A stretch of DNA of 64,000 nucleotides from Cherax quadricarinatus (taxonomy: Eukaryota > Arthropoda > Malacostraca > Decapoda > Parastacidae), in contig NC_091323.1 of NCBI RefSeq assembly GCF_038502225.1, positions 29,067,345-29,131,344 on the forward strand. Direction: 5' to 3'. Made by a program: the position numbers and the translations under genes. Of this stretch, positions 44,458 through 55,105 are shown one piece after another. The notes under the pieces were generated by a model. The model saw only the letters and a program-made list of their open reading frames with translations, was not told the origin of the DNA and ran no database searches. The stretch's first letter is position 1, and the number at the start of each line of letters is the position of its first letter.

Positions 44458-44962
44458 GGAGGTATATACATAACCCGCACATAGAAGAGAGAAGCTTACG
44501 ACGACGTTTCGGTCCGACTTGGGCCATTTACAAAGTCACACTAACGAAAAGGAGAGGAGGGAGTATATATAGGCAGGAGGTGGTGGTAGTAGTAGTAGTA
44601 GTAGTGGAGGTAGAAGGTAGTAGTTGGGAAGGTAGTAAGGAGGAGGAGCCAGTCAAATACTAAGACAGAGGAGCACAGCAAGGGAACTAGGTGCCCACAA
44701 TGGGTAAGAGCAAGAACAGAGGGGGGAAAATAATAAATAAATAATGAAGGAACAAATACACAAGGCAGAAGAAAGACAACCCAAAGAAGAAAAAGGAAAG
44801 AGGAAAGGGGAAGAGGGAGAAGAAGAAAAAGGAGGAATTAGGTTAAGTCACGGGTGTTCTGAAGTTTGAAGCATTTTACAATGTAGTGGGAAAGGAAGGC
44901 ATCGACGGAGACGAAGCCACGACTAAGATTCATACAAGGAAAGTTGTGTATTAGGGAGGTAT
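44458..44962 (-). mobile_element. Penelope-like element 3' fragment
   Basis: Contains, from left, the PLE terminal arm (AGAAGCTTACGACGACG, CGGTCCGACTTGGGCC), a short TAG repeat, the purine-rich untranslated tract shared with 27900-28140, and the end of the GIY-YIG frame. GGAGGTAT occurs at 44458-44465 and 44955-44962 and could be an 8-bp target duplication. The right repeat partly overlaps element-like sequence, so this is tentative. Confidence 0.75.
44838..44956 (-). pseudogene. PLE GIY-YIG region, last ~39 codons
   Basis: The minus strand encodes SLIHNFPCMNLSRGFVSVDA to FKLQNTRDLT with a TAA stop at 44838-44840. It aligns with the ends of the frames at 28148-28450 and 15143-15322 and has no internal stop. 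It is truncated on its N-terminal side. Confidence 0.75.
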
Positions 44963-45224
44963 TTTTAGGTATGAGATAAGTGTATGGATTGAATATTTTG
45001 ATGACAGTTATAGAAATTATAAGACTGATGAGATGGTTTGTTATTTAGAAAAGGATGACATAGGATAGGTTAATCAAAGAGCGTATTTATCCGGGGTGGA
45101 TGGAAAGAAATGGACGAGATTTCCCAGGAATGGTTTGAGGGAGTGAACAAAGATGATCGTGAGTGGTAGGAGCAAAAAAAAAAAAAATTGTGAACACATT
45201 GGATCGGAGTGGAAACAAGTTTTT

Positions 45225-45365
45225 CTTTTGTTAGGTAGAAGGGTATACGTGCAACTAACGTGGCATTTTATTGTGGCAATTTTTCGCTCTCCAGGAGCTT
45301 TATCAAGCCGTTACATTAGTTGTACATGTCTCCTTTTACCTAACATATTGTCGGTAATCCTGCCA
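45225..45365. mobile_element. GAAA-core inverted element, degraded
   Basis: On the minus strand CTTGATAAAGCTCCTGGAGA is followed by GCGAAAAATTG, the arrangement of the hammerhead-like group. Arms TTAGGTAGAAGG...GCAACTAA and TTAGTTGTACATG...TTACCTAA are inverted repeats, and the right end has TGTCGGTAAT as in related elements. Confidence 0.5.
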
Positions 45366-45447
45366 GAGCTATAACAGGTTTCTTTTGAGGTGCTATTAGA
45401 ATGGTAACAAAGTAACATTTATAAAGACATTCAGGGAAGCCGGTTAG

Positions 45448-46331
45448 TCAGACTCCAGTTCTGGAGGTGAGAAGCACAGTTGTGGATGACTGAAGATGTT
45501 ACAGTTCTGGAGGTGAGAAGCACAGTTGTGGATGACTGAAGATGTTACAGTTCTGGAGGTGAGAAGCACAGTTGTGGATGACTGAAGATGTTACAGTTCT
45601 GGAGGTGAGAAGCACAGTTGTGGATGACTGAAGATGTTACAGTTCTGGAGGTGAGAAGCACAGTTGTGGATGACTGAAGATGTTACAGTTCTGGAGGTGA
45701 GAAGCACAGTTGTGGATGACTGAAGATGTTACAGTTCTGGAGGTGAGAAGCACAGTTGTGGATGACTGAAGATGTTACAGTTCTGGAGGTGAGAAACAGT
45801 TGTGGATGACTGAAGATGTTACAGTTCTGGAGGTGAGAAACAGTTGTGGATGACTGAAGATGTTACAGTTCTGGAGGTGGGAAGCACAGCTGTGGATGAC
45901 TGAAGATGTTACAGTTCTGGAGGTGAGAAGCACAGCTGTGGATGACTGAAGATGTTACAGTTCTGGAGGTGGGAAGCACAGCTGTGGATGACTGAAGATG
46001 TTACAGTTCTGGAGGTGAGAAGCACAGCTGTGGATGACTGAAGATGTTACAGTTCTGGAGGTGGGAAGCACAGCTGTGGATGACTGAAGATGTTACAGTT
46101 CTGGAGGTGAGAAGCACAGCTGTGGATGACTGAAGATGTTACAGTTCTGGAGGTGGGAAACACAGTTGTGGATGACTGAAGATGTTACAGTTCTGGAGGT
46201 GAGAAACACAGTTGTGGATGACTGAAGATGTTACAGTTCTGGAGGTGGGAAACACAGTTATGGATGACTGAAGATGTTACAACTCTGGAGGTGGGAAACA
46301 CAGTTATGGATGACTGAAGATGTTACAGTTC
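45448..46331. repeat. 46-bp minisatellite
   Basis: About 19 copies containing GAAGATGTTACAGTTCTGGA. Left copies are homogeneous (GAGAAGCACAGTTG); two copies are shortened; the copies from about 45870 to 46140 alternate GTGGGAAGC and GTGAGAAGC. Confidence 0.97.
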
Positions 46332-46830
46332 AAGGAGTAATTTGATAAGTGATGTTCGCTTACTTCTAGCAAGATGTACACTTAATGAACGAATGTTGGT
46401 GAATATTTCCTTTCTTCAGTCACACTACCCCGGTGAGAAACTGCTAATTGGACATAAAAATACTTCCAGCAAACGCCACAGTCTGCCGTGTTTATCTTAC
46501 TCTGACGGGGGGTCACCTGAGGACCCTGAAGATGACCAGCCAACCCACGTATTACCAAACCAGGTCACCGACCCCGCCTGCTCCTCAAGCAGCCGGGAAC
46601 ATCTCCACTACCAGTTCAATTTATACTGGCGTTCTGGGTGATTTATGGACAGTAATGGCAGGTTGGTGCACTTGTATGTGTACACGAGTGGTTGGCAATA
46701 ATCCCGTTGATGTGCGTCACGGTGGCAGTAACACTAGACAAGACCCGTCAAGGAGAGTATGTCGAGGCTTGTAAGTTTGACAGCTGACAGTGATATCTTA
46801 GAGGTCGTTATACGGACAGTCACGAAAGTT
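46332..46830. other. No recognisable gene
   Basis: Overlapping frames of 99 and 108 codons (46342-46774) have no recognisable motif or splice context. Confidence 0.35.
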
Positions 46831-46832
46831 TG

Positions 46833-46960
46833 ATCGTTGGTGAAGACTGTTCATAGGAACGCAATATGCAGTTTATGACGTTCTATTGAGAAGACGTTTC
46901 GTCCACCAGGTGAACGAAACGTCGCCTCGTACAAACTATGTATTGTCTTATTAAAATAAT
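46833..46960. mobile_element. GAAACG inverted motif
   Basis: GACGTTTCGT (46893-46902) and ACGAAACGTC (46914-46923) form a hairpin around CCACCAGGTGA. Surrounding bases resemble other members of the group. Boundaries unknown. Confidence 0.45.
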
Positions 46961-47029
46961 TGTTAATATTTAATTCAGCTGGCGTGCAGTAGATAGTAAT
47001 GGCGCTGTTCTGCAGGCAAGTGAAGAAAA

Positions 47030-47110
47030 GGCACCTTTTTCAGAACTAGCTTTCACCGGGACAACGTTTCGCTCTACGCAGCCAAACGTCCCAATATATG
47101 CATCTAAAAC
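47030..47110. mobile_element. GAAACG-type motif, degraded
   Basis: AGCTTTCACCGGGACAACG followed by TTTCGCTCTACGCAGCCAAA parallels the start of the element at 62330 (ACTTTTACTGGGACAACC, TTTCGCTCTGTG). Confidence 0.4.
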
Positions 47111-47368
47111 GTGTGCCTCTGCTCTTCATGGTGTAAGGAATGAGAGACGTGGTGTGAATTGGTGAAGCTCACAATGAATGGGATTGATGACCTTGCACCG
47201 ATGGTAAGGTTGGCGAGGCATGGTGCAGTACCTGCCCACCCTCGCTACTGCCCACTTGCACCACCCACTCTTGCCCACCTGCATACCTCTTGGTTCATTC
47301 GCCTCGAGCTTGTATCACGTGGGCGAGGACTGGGCAGGTGGGGTACACGTCAGAGTAAAGGATGCTGG

Positions 47369-47369
<1 letters not shown>

Positions 47370-47446
<77 letters not shown>

Positions 47447-47465
47447 GTGAGTGAGTGAGTGAGTG
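47370..47465. repeat. (GA)n/(GTGA)n microsatellite
   Basis: (GA)n from about 47371 to 47441, then GTGA repeats. Confidence 0.97.
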
Positions 47466-47635
47466 AGAGTGTGTACATGGGAAAGGCAGACAGCAGAATG
47501 CTTAACAGCCCATACCGAGGTTATTTACAAATACAAGTCATTTATTTCTTTTCTACAGTAAACAGGTAATACAGAAAGGCTGAGGGACTGATTATTATAC
47601 TGTTTGTTATATATATTTATATTATATCCATGTAT

Positions 47636-47690
47636 TATACTGATAAAGCCACTGGTTGGTGAAACGTCCACAAGATACTCAGATGTTGCA
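47636..47690 (+). mobile_element. Hammerhead-like motif at the head of a satellite
   Basis: ACTGATAAAGCCACTGGTTG followed by GTGAAACGTCCAC has the CUGANNA, hairpin, GAAAC order of the group, with A in place of the conserved G8. It merges directly into the 45-bp array. Confidence 0.5.
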
Positions 47691-49378
47691 CAGGTGTCTG
47701 AGTCGTCACCTCAGTGTATATACCCTGATGTTGCACAGGTGTCTGAGTCGTCACCTCATTGTATATACCCTGATGTTGCACAGGTGTCTGAGTCGTCACC
47801 TCAGTGTATATACCCTGATGTTGCACAGGTGTCTGAGTCGTCACCTCATTGTATATACCCTGATGTTGCACAGGTGTCTTGAGTCGTCACCTCATTGTAT
47901 ATACCCTGATGTTGCACAGGTGTCTTGAGTCGTCACCTCATTGTATACACCCTGATGTTGCACAGGTGTCTTGAGTCGTCACCTCATTGTATATACCTTG
48001 ATGTTGCACAGGTGTCTTGAGTCGTCACCTCATTGTATATACCCTGATGTTGCACAGGTGTCTTGAGTCGTCACCTCATTGTATATACCCTGATGTTGCA
48101 CAGGTGTCTGAGTCGTCACCTCATTGTATATACCCTGATGTTGCACAGGTGTCTGAGTCGTCACCTCATTGTATATACCCTGATGTTGCACAGGTGTCTG
48201 AGTCGTCACCTCATTGTATATACCCTGATGTTGCACAGGTGTCTTGAGTCGTCACCTCATTGTATACACCCTGATGTTGCACAGGTGTCTGAGTCGTCAC
48301 CTCATTGTATATACCCTGATGTTGCACAGGTGTCTGAGTCGTCACCTCATTGTATATACCCTGATGTTGCATTGTACCTCATACCCTGATGTTGCACAGG
48401 TGTCTGAGTCGTCACCTCAGTGTATATACCCTGATGTTGCACAGGTGTCTGAGTCGTCACCTCATTGTATATACCCTGATGTTGCACAGGTGTCTGAGTC
48501 GTCACCTCATTGTATATACCCTGATGTTGCACAGGTGTCTGAGTCGTCACCTCATTGTATACACCCTGATGTTGCACAGGTGTCTGAGTCGTCACCTCAA
48601 TGTATATACCCTGATGTTGCACAGGTGTCTGAGTCGTCACCTCAGTGTATATACCCTGATGTTGCACAGGTGTCTGAGTCGTCACCTCATTGTATATACC
48701 CTGATGTTGCACAGGTGTCTGAGTCGTCACCTCAGTGTATATACCCTGATGTTGCACAGGTGTCTTGAGTCGTCACCTCATTGTATATACCCTGATGTTG
48801 CACAGGTGTCTGAGTCGTCACCTCAGTGTATATACCCTGATGTTGCACAGGTGTCTGAGTCGTCACCTCATTGTATATACCCTGATGTTGCACAGGTGTC
48901 TGAGTCGTCACCTCAGTGTATATACCCTGATGTTGCACAGGTGTCTGAGTCGTCACCTCATTGTATATACCCTGATGTTGCACAGGTGTCTGAGTCGTCA
49001 CCTCAGTGTATATACCCTGATGTTGCACAGGTGTCTGAGTCGTCACCTCATTGTATATACCCTGATGTTGCACAGGTGTCTGAGTCGTCACCTCAGTGTA
49101 TATACCCTGATGTTGCACAGGTGTCTTGAGTCGTCACCTCATTGTATATACCCTGATGTTGCACAGGTGTCTGAGTCGTCACCTCAATGTATATACCCTG
49201 ATGTTGCACAGGTGTCTGAGTCGTCACCTCAGTGTATATACCCTGATGTTGCACAGGTGTCTGAGTCGTCACCTCATTGTATATACCCTGATGTTGCACA
49301 GGTGTCTGAGTCGTCACCTCAGTGTATATACCCTGATGTTGCACAGGTGTCTGAGTCGTCACCTCAGTGTATATATAC
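47680..49378. repeat. 45-bp satellite array
   Basis: About 37 copies containing TGATGTTGCACAGGTGTCTG and AGTCGTCACCTCATTGTATA. An extra T (CTTGAG) makes a 46-bp variant that shifts the reading frame. One truncated unit lies near 48370. CATTG and CAGTG variants alternate over long stretches (48730-49110). Confidence 0.97.
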
Positions 49379-49627
49379 TGTATATTATTTTGAAGGTCTG
49401 TATTAAATTACCTCGTGTATGTTTTCTAAGATAGAGCAAGTGGGGTGATTTAAATATTTTTCATTTTATTTGTTCCTTAATGATGGTATAAACGTTTTTG
49501 GTATTTTCTACGTTCTCTTGAACTGGTCGCCATTTGTAATACAGTTATGGCACTAGGCAACATACTTGAGATTTGTTCTAACAAGAGTGTTGTACATTGT
49601 TAAAAGTACTATGTCAGGTTTAGTTAA

Positions 49628-50222
49628 TTATCAGCCTCGTGGACGTGGTTATCAGCCTTGTGGACGTGGTTATCAGCCTCGTGGACGTGGTCATCAGCCT
49701 CGTGGACGTGGTTATCAGCCTCGTGGACGTGGTTATTAGCCTCGTGGACGTGGTTATCAGCCTCGTGGACGTGGTTATCAGCCTCGTGGACGTGGTTATC
49801 AGCCTCGTGGACGTGGTTATCAGCCTTGTGGACGTGGTTATCAGCCTCGTGGACGTGGTTATCAGCCTTGTGGACGTGGTTATCAGCCTCGTGGACGTGG
49901 TTATCAGCCTCGTGGACGTGGTTATCAGCCTCGTGGACGTGGTTATCAGCCTTGTGGACGTGGTTATCAGCCTCGTGGACGTGGTTATCAGCCTCGTGGA
50001 CGTGGTTATCAGCCTCGTGGACGTGGTTATCAGCCTCGTGGACGTGGTTATCAGCCTCGTGGACGTGGTTATCAGCCTCTTGGACGTGGTTATCAGCCTC
50101 GTGGACGTAGTTACCAGCCGCGTGGACGTAGTTATCAGCCTTGTGGACGTAGTTACCAGCTGCGTGGACGTAGTTATCAGTCTCGTGGACGTAGTTATCA
50201 GCCGCGTGGACGTAGTTATCGG
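49628..50222. repeat. 21-bp minisatellite
   Basis: About 28 copies of GGTTATCAGCCTCGTGGACG plus T. The last copies diverge (GTAGTTATCAGCCGCG). Open frames of 272 (plus) and 256 (minus) codons are consequences of the 21-bp period. Confidence 0.97.
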
Positions 50223-50930
50223 CAGTAGGCGCTATCGGTGTCTTGGCGTGGGCCTCAATCTTGGGCGTTGGCGGAAGTTGAATCGAGGCGTGGGCGTGGG
50301 CGTAGGAGCTAGCGGGAATGTGACCTTGGCTGTGGGCGCAGCTGTATACGTGGGCGTGGAACATGTAACAAGCCCATACCTGTGGCCCACCCATGACAAG
50401 CTTCGAGAGTTACGTACAAGTTGCCCACGAGGAGGTCAGGTATTCTCTCTCTGGTAAAGCAACATTGTTACCTGTAAAGTACCTGTAGTGGGAGCGAAGG
50501 ATTGTTGGGGAGGTTGTGAGAGTTTTCCTAATCTTTCAGTCCCCAACCCTGGAGCCCCAGCCTCTAGTCCCGATTCTTCATCGAACCCCCCCCCCCCCCA
50601 TTCGTTCATTGACCGGGCTCCTCGTCTTGTGGTTTAGTGATTACAATCTTCATTACAGTGACACCTGCGTGTAGTCTGAGCTGCTACAGCAGCAACAAAG
50701 GTGTCAGTTGCAGCGTGACTTTGCTGTCATCACCTGCCCTTCATTTATATAATTACATCTCTGTAATAACACTGCAGAGGTGTTCATTACAACAGAGTGA
50801 CCCAGCCGCCTCTCCCTCCCATGGGTCTGACCTTTGACCTAGACCTCTGACCTACTTTCACCAAAGTTCTGTTATAGGGTGAGCGCTGCGCAAGAAAATC
50901 CAGTGTTTTCTGTGGAGACATTCTGTCAGG
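50223..50930. other. No recognisable gene
   Basis: Starts with a few GTGGGCGT words (50245-50360), then a C run at about 50587-50599. No supported feature. Confidence 0.4.
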
Positions 50931-50939
50931 ATATATTCT

Positions 50940-51112
50940 CTCTATGAGCGAACACTAGAACAGATATATATTAGAAAATGTTTCAGTCCTGGGACTTTGA
51001 TCACTTCTGAGTCGTCCAAGGACCGAAACGTTTCTAATAAATATGTCCTAGTGTTTGTCCATGTGTCTTTCTAAACCAGTTTGTTGGTATCGATTATCGG
51101 TATTCTCTCTCC
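50940..51112 (+). mobile_element. Inverted GAAACG element, plus orientation
   Basis: Left arm AACACTAGAACAGATATATA and AATGTTTCAGTCC pair with right arm GGACCGAAACGTTTC and ATATGTCCTAGTGTTTG. The tail at the right, TTGGTATCGATTATCGGTAT, corresponds to the head of the copy at 51543. Hence it is the same family in opposite orientation. Confidence 0.65.
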
Positions 51113-51529
51113 CATTCCATCCTGCCTCGCATGGCCTTGTATAGTATGCAGAGGAAGAGAGGCGTGTCCATCAGGGGATAGCAACAGATTCAAGACTGGC
51201 ACTGTTAATGTTACGGGTGCTTTATATTAGTTGAGAGAGCGTGTTAGTGTGTTTGATGGACCAGTGTATTATTACTGGAACTCGCCTGGGTGAGTGTCAG
51301 CAGACAGGAAAGAAAAATTTTGTCCCATTATTTTTAGTTACCGGTAAAGCTTTTTCGCTGTTCGGGAATCAGGAGTGTTTTGTAGATTCACTGAGTTGTG
51401 CTTATGTTTGCCTAATCTGTCTCTGTCAAATCCTCTAATCAATTGTGAGCCGAAGACAGAGTAGCAAGAAGTTGAGAGGGCGAGACATAGAGCAGAAAAC
51501 CCAGGCGGTTTTAGTAAGGTCGGAACAGT

Positions 51530-51737
51530 GAGTAAAGCATAAACCTTGGTAATAGATACCGACAGATTAGTTTAGAAAGGCATGTCAGCAAACACTAGGA
51601 CATATTTATTAGAATACGTTTCGGTCCTGACTCCTGGGACCTTGATCACTTGATCAAGGTACCAGTACCGAAACGTTTTCTAATATGTCCTAGTGTCTCC
51701 TCACGTTTCTTTGTAAACCAGGGAGTAAAATGCATAA
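51530..51737 (-). mobile_element. Inverted GAAACG element with near-perfect flanking repeat
   Basis: GAGTAAAGCATAA (51530-51542) and GAGTAAAATGCATAA (51723-51737) flank the element and differ only by a 2-base indel, a probable target duplication. Inside: GGTAATAGATACCGACAG, then arms with CGTTTCGGTCC and the inverse ACCGAAACG. Confidence 0.65.
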
Positions 51738-51844
51738 GCAGGAGAAAGTGGAGGAGGAAAGGGAAATCTGTTGGGATTGTACCGCCGTAGTCTTTGTCTT
51801 CAGGTTTAATTCCTATAATCTCTCCTCGTATTTCACGTCTCTGA

Positions 51845-53600
51845 ATGCTCCCGCTGCCTGGTCCACAACCAGGCCTTGTGGTGGATCAGGGCCTGATCAA
51901 CTTGGGTGTTACTGCTGACCGCACGTAGTCCAACAAATAAACCACATCCCGGCTGATCCGGCACCGACTTTAAGTATCTGTCCGGTTCCCTCTTGAAGGC
52001 AGCCAGGGGTCTACTGGTAATTTCTCTTGTGCCTGGTGGGAAGCTGTTGAAAAGTCTTGGGTCCCGGACACTTATTGTGTTTTCTCTTAGTGTACCAATG
52101 GCGCCCCTACTTTTCATTAGGGGTATTTTGCACCGCTTGCCCCGTCATTTGCTTCCATAGGGAGTGTAGATTATGATGTATCTCTCTCGCCTGCGCTCCA
52201 GTGAGTACAAATCGAGTGCTTTCAAGTGTTCCCAATAGTTAAGGTGTTTGACGGAACTTATATGTGCAGTAAAGGTTCTCTGTACACTATATAGGCAATT
52301 TCACCTGCTTTGAATGGAGATGTTAATGTACAGCAGTATTCCAGCCTAGAGAGAACAAATGATTTAAAAAGGATCATCACTGGCTTGGCATCTCTTGTTT
52401 TTGAATGTTTTCATTTTCCATCCTAACAATTTCTTCGCAAATGTGATAGTGGCACTGTTGTGATCTTTGAAGGTGAGATCCTCAAACATTACCACTCCCA
52501 GGTCCTTCACGTTGTTTTTCAGCTATTGTGTGATTAGAGTTTGTAGTATACTAAGTTCTGGTTATTATCTCCTCTAGTTTTCCATAGCGGAGTAGTTGGA
52601 ATTTGTCTTCATTGAGCATCATATTATTTTCCGTTGCCCATTTAAAAACTTAGCATAGTTATGTCTTGGAGGTTTGCCGTGTCCTCAGTGGATGACACGC
52701 TCATGCAGAGGATGACACGGTGCTATGGTTTACATCTCTGTCTATGTCTGATATGAGGATGAGGAACAGGATGGGGGTGAGCACTATGCCTTGTGGAACA
52801 GAGCTTTTCACTACGGCAACTTCCAGTTTAATTATGTTTACTACTACTATTTGTGTTCGATTGGTTAGAAAATTGAAGATCCATCTGCTCACTTTGACAG
52901 GTATCCCTTCAGCATGCATTTTGTGTGCTGTTACACCATGATCACACTTGTCAAGGCTTTTGCAAAATCTGTGTATACTATATCTGCATTCTCTTTGTCT
53001 TCCAGTGCATCCAAGGCCATATCATAGTGGTCCAGTAGTTGTGAGAGGCACGAGCGACGCGCTCTGAACCCATGTTGCCCTGGATTGTGCAGTTTTTGGG
53101 AATCCAAGTGGTTTGCAATCATGCTTCTTAGCACTCTTTCAAAGATTTTTGTGATATGGAACGTTAGAGCTATTGGTCTATAGTTCGTAGCTAATGCTTT
53201 CCGGCCACCTATGTGGAGTGGGGCTATATCCGTTGTTTTTAGTGACTGGAATTTCACTCGTGTTTATGCTTCTTCTCTATAGCATACTTAGGGCCCACGA
53301 GAGGGGTTTCTTGCAGTTCTTAATTAATGAACACAGAGTTCCACGAGTCTAAGCCTGGGGCTGAGTGCAGGGCATGTTGTCACTGGCTTTCTCAAAGTTT
53401 AGTGGATTTAGGGTATTGTCAGAAGTTTGGTATACATTGACGGAGTTTTGGAGCTCATTCATGAAAAAATCATTTGGATTGTCGATCTTTAGATTGATTA
53501 GTGGCTCGTTAAACAAAGAGTCGTATTGAGACTTCAGTATCTCACTCATTTCTTTGTTGTCATGTGTTTAAGTCCCATCCTGTCTGAGCAAGGGTCCGAT
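51845..53600 (-). pseudogene. LINE family A copy 4: reverse transcriptase
   Basis: Minus-strand RT pieces in order: NYRPIALTFHITKIFERVLR and QHGFRARRSC (52931-53257), GIPVKVSRWIFNFLTNRTQI then SSVPQGIVLTPILFLILISD (52701-52919), and the C-terminal region SVRDPRLFNSFPPGTREITS (51833-52117). Frameshifts and stops separate them, and the FADD box is damaged just after NHSTV. It is the longest LINE A copy here and shows what copies 1 and 2 lost. It is older and more mutated than them. Confidence 0.8.
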
Positions 53601-54620
53601 ACTAGATGTGGGTTTTGCATTGCTTTTTGCATATGAAAAGAAATATTTTGAATTTCTTTCACTTTTACTAATCGCTTTTAGCTCCTGTCTCTCCTGGATC
53701 CTGTATGAATCCTTTAACTTAATCTCGATACTCCACTTCTTTGGTCAGCTCTTCCTCTTCCTGCCAAGTATCAGATAATCTAGCGTTCTTGAGGAGCTCG
53801 GTGTGTCGAGCCAATTCTGCCTTGAAAATCACTTTGGCCAGATTCTTCCTCTTGCAAACTCCCCTATTCTCAGAAAATTTGCCAGCTGGGTCGTGTCATC
53901 TCCTATTGCTTTCATGATGCTTTCAATTGCTTTTTTCTCCCCTTGTCTTCTTGCTTCATAAGTTTCCCCTTCAACTTCCTGGAGCCCATAAACAAAGACT
54001 GATCTCTACCTTTCATTCTCCCACTACATATCCCTATGTATCGCCTGATTTGATTTAGTTGCCTCCATTGCAGCTTTCCTTTCTTCAGTCTCTTCACTGT
54101 CTGTGTCCCTGAGCCCAGTGGTCTGTCATTTTCCATGCTTAGCTTTCCCTTGGTACTGCTGTGGTCTGTTAGGGCCTCTACGTATAGCTTAGCTCTTTCA
54201 TTTTCTACAGTCCCCTCGATTGTTCCTGATGTGATACTCTTTTTTTCATGGGCTCCTTGATGGTCTGATAGGGCCTCTGCATACAGTTTGACTCCTTGTT
54301 TGTGACTGAGGTAACAGTTTCTGAAGTCATGCCCACATTGTTCTTTAGTGCTTTAGGCTGTTTCAGATTTTTCAGTTGCTTTTCTAATCTCTGTATCTTA
54401 GCCTCTGCTGCTGTGACTTGCATCTCCCACGTTCTGCTCTCTGCAGGTATCCTTTCCTCCATTTTCATGCTAAGCACTTCTAGCTTCCTTCCCCACTCAT
54501 GTTCCCTTTTCATGAGCTCTGCTACCCAATCTTCCTTTGCAGACTCGTCCTCCAGTCCCCTGGTTTTCCGTCCTGCTCTCTGGCAACCCATTTTTTTGGT
54601 TGCCACAGAATGAAAAACTA
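53600..54620 (-). pseudogene. LINE family A copy 4: ORF1-like coiled coil and pre-RT region
   Basis: The minus-strand frame 54606-54205 (133 codons) starts MATKKMGCQRAGRKT. It is rich in Glu, Lys and Arg with a heptad-like stretch EAKIQRLEKQLKNLKQ, as in coiled-coil LINE ORF1 proteins. Further frames (53912-54136) and degraded sequence lead to the RT. I could not find an endonuclease domain, so an internal part may be deleted. Assignment to the same element rests on orientation and continuity. Confidence 0.5.
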
Positions 54621-54654
54621 TGTATTTCTGTGTGGTTGTTTCGTGGTGTGTTTT

Positions 54655-54925
54655 TCTGAGTGTGTGGGAGGGGTGGAAGGAGGGAGAGGAGCAAGCTGGA
54701 GACAGTGGGGAAATGGGAGAGAGGTGGGGAGGGGAAAAAGTGGGGAGTATGGGGAGGGAGAGGAAGAGGGAGAAGCAAATGGGAGAGAGAGAATAGGAGA
54801 GGGAGAGGGGGGAAAGAGGGAGAGGAGGGGGGAGAAGGAGGGTGAGAGAGGGGGATCATGGGAGGGAGTGAGATAGAGGTGGGGGAGGGTGCAGGGGGAG
54901 TGTGTGTGGGGGGGGGGGGGTCTGT
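54655..54925. repeat. Purine-rich GGGAGAG tract
   Basis: Irregular GGGAGAGG/GGGGAG words, ending in TGTGTGTGGGGGGGGGGGGG. Confidence 0.8.
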
Positions 54926-54956
54926 ATATGTGGGAATGTGTGGGTGTGAACGTGTG

Positions 54957-55105
54957 TGTACTCGCCTAGTTGTGATTGCAGGGGTCGATTCATAGCTCCT
55001 GGCCCCGCCTCTTCACTGGCCGCTACAGGGTCACTCTCCCCGCTTTATCATACCTCTGCTTAAAGCTGTGAATGGATCCTGCCTCCACTACATCGCTTCT
55101 TGTGT
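54957..55105 (-). mobile_element. LINE family B 3' end, third antisense copy
   Basis: GTGTGTACTCGCCTAGTTGTG, shown here from its GTACTCGCC boundary, then CTCCTGGCCCCGCCTCTTC and ATGGATCCTGCCTCCACTAC match 39409-39560. It is flanked by GT-rich sequence on both sides. Confidence 0.7.

Noticed and set aside
45448..49378. Regularly spaced repeats reminiscent of CRISPR arrays
   Set aside because: Units are contiguous tandem repeats with no unique spacers, in eukaryotic DNA with no cas genes.
47604..49434. Overlapping 70-246 codon frames on both strands
   Set aside because: Products of the 45/46-bp array; the same peptides recur in different frames after each 1-bp variant.
49624..50457. 256- and 272-codon frames on opposite strands
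   Set aside because: 21-bp minisatellite; the non-repeat ends have no recognisable protein features.
54497..54876. 125- and 120-codon frames in purine-rich sequence
   Set aside because: Low-complexity GGGAGAG tract; the open frame reflects base composition.
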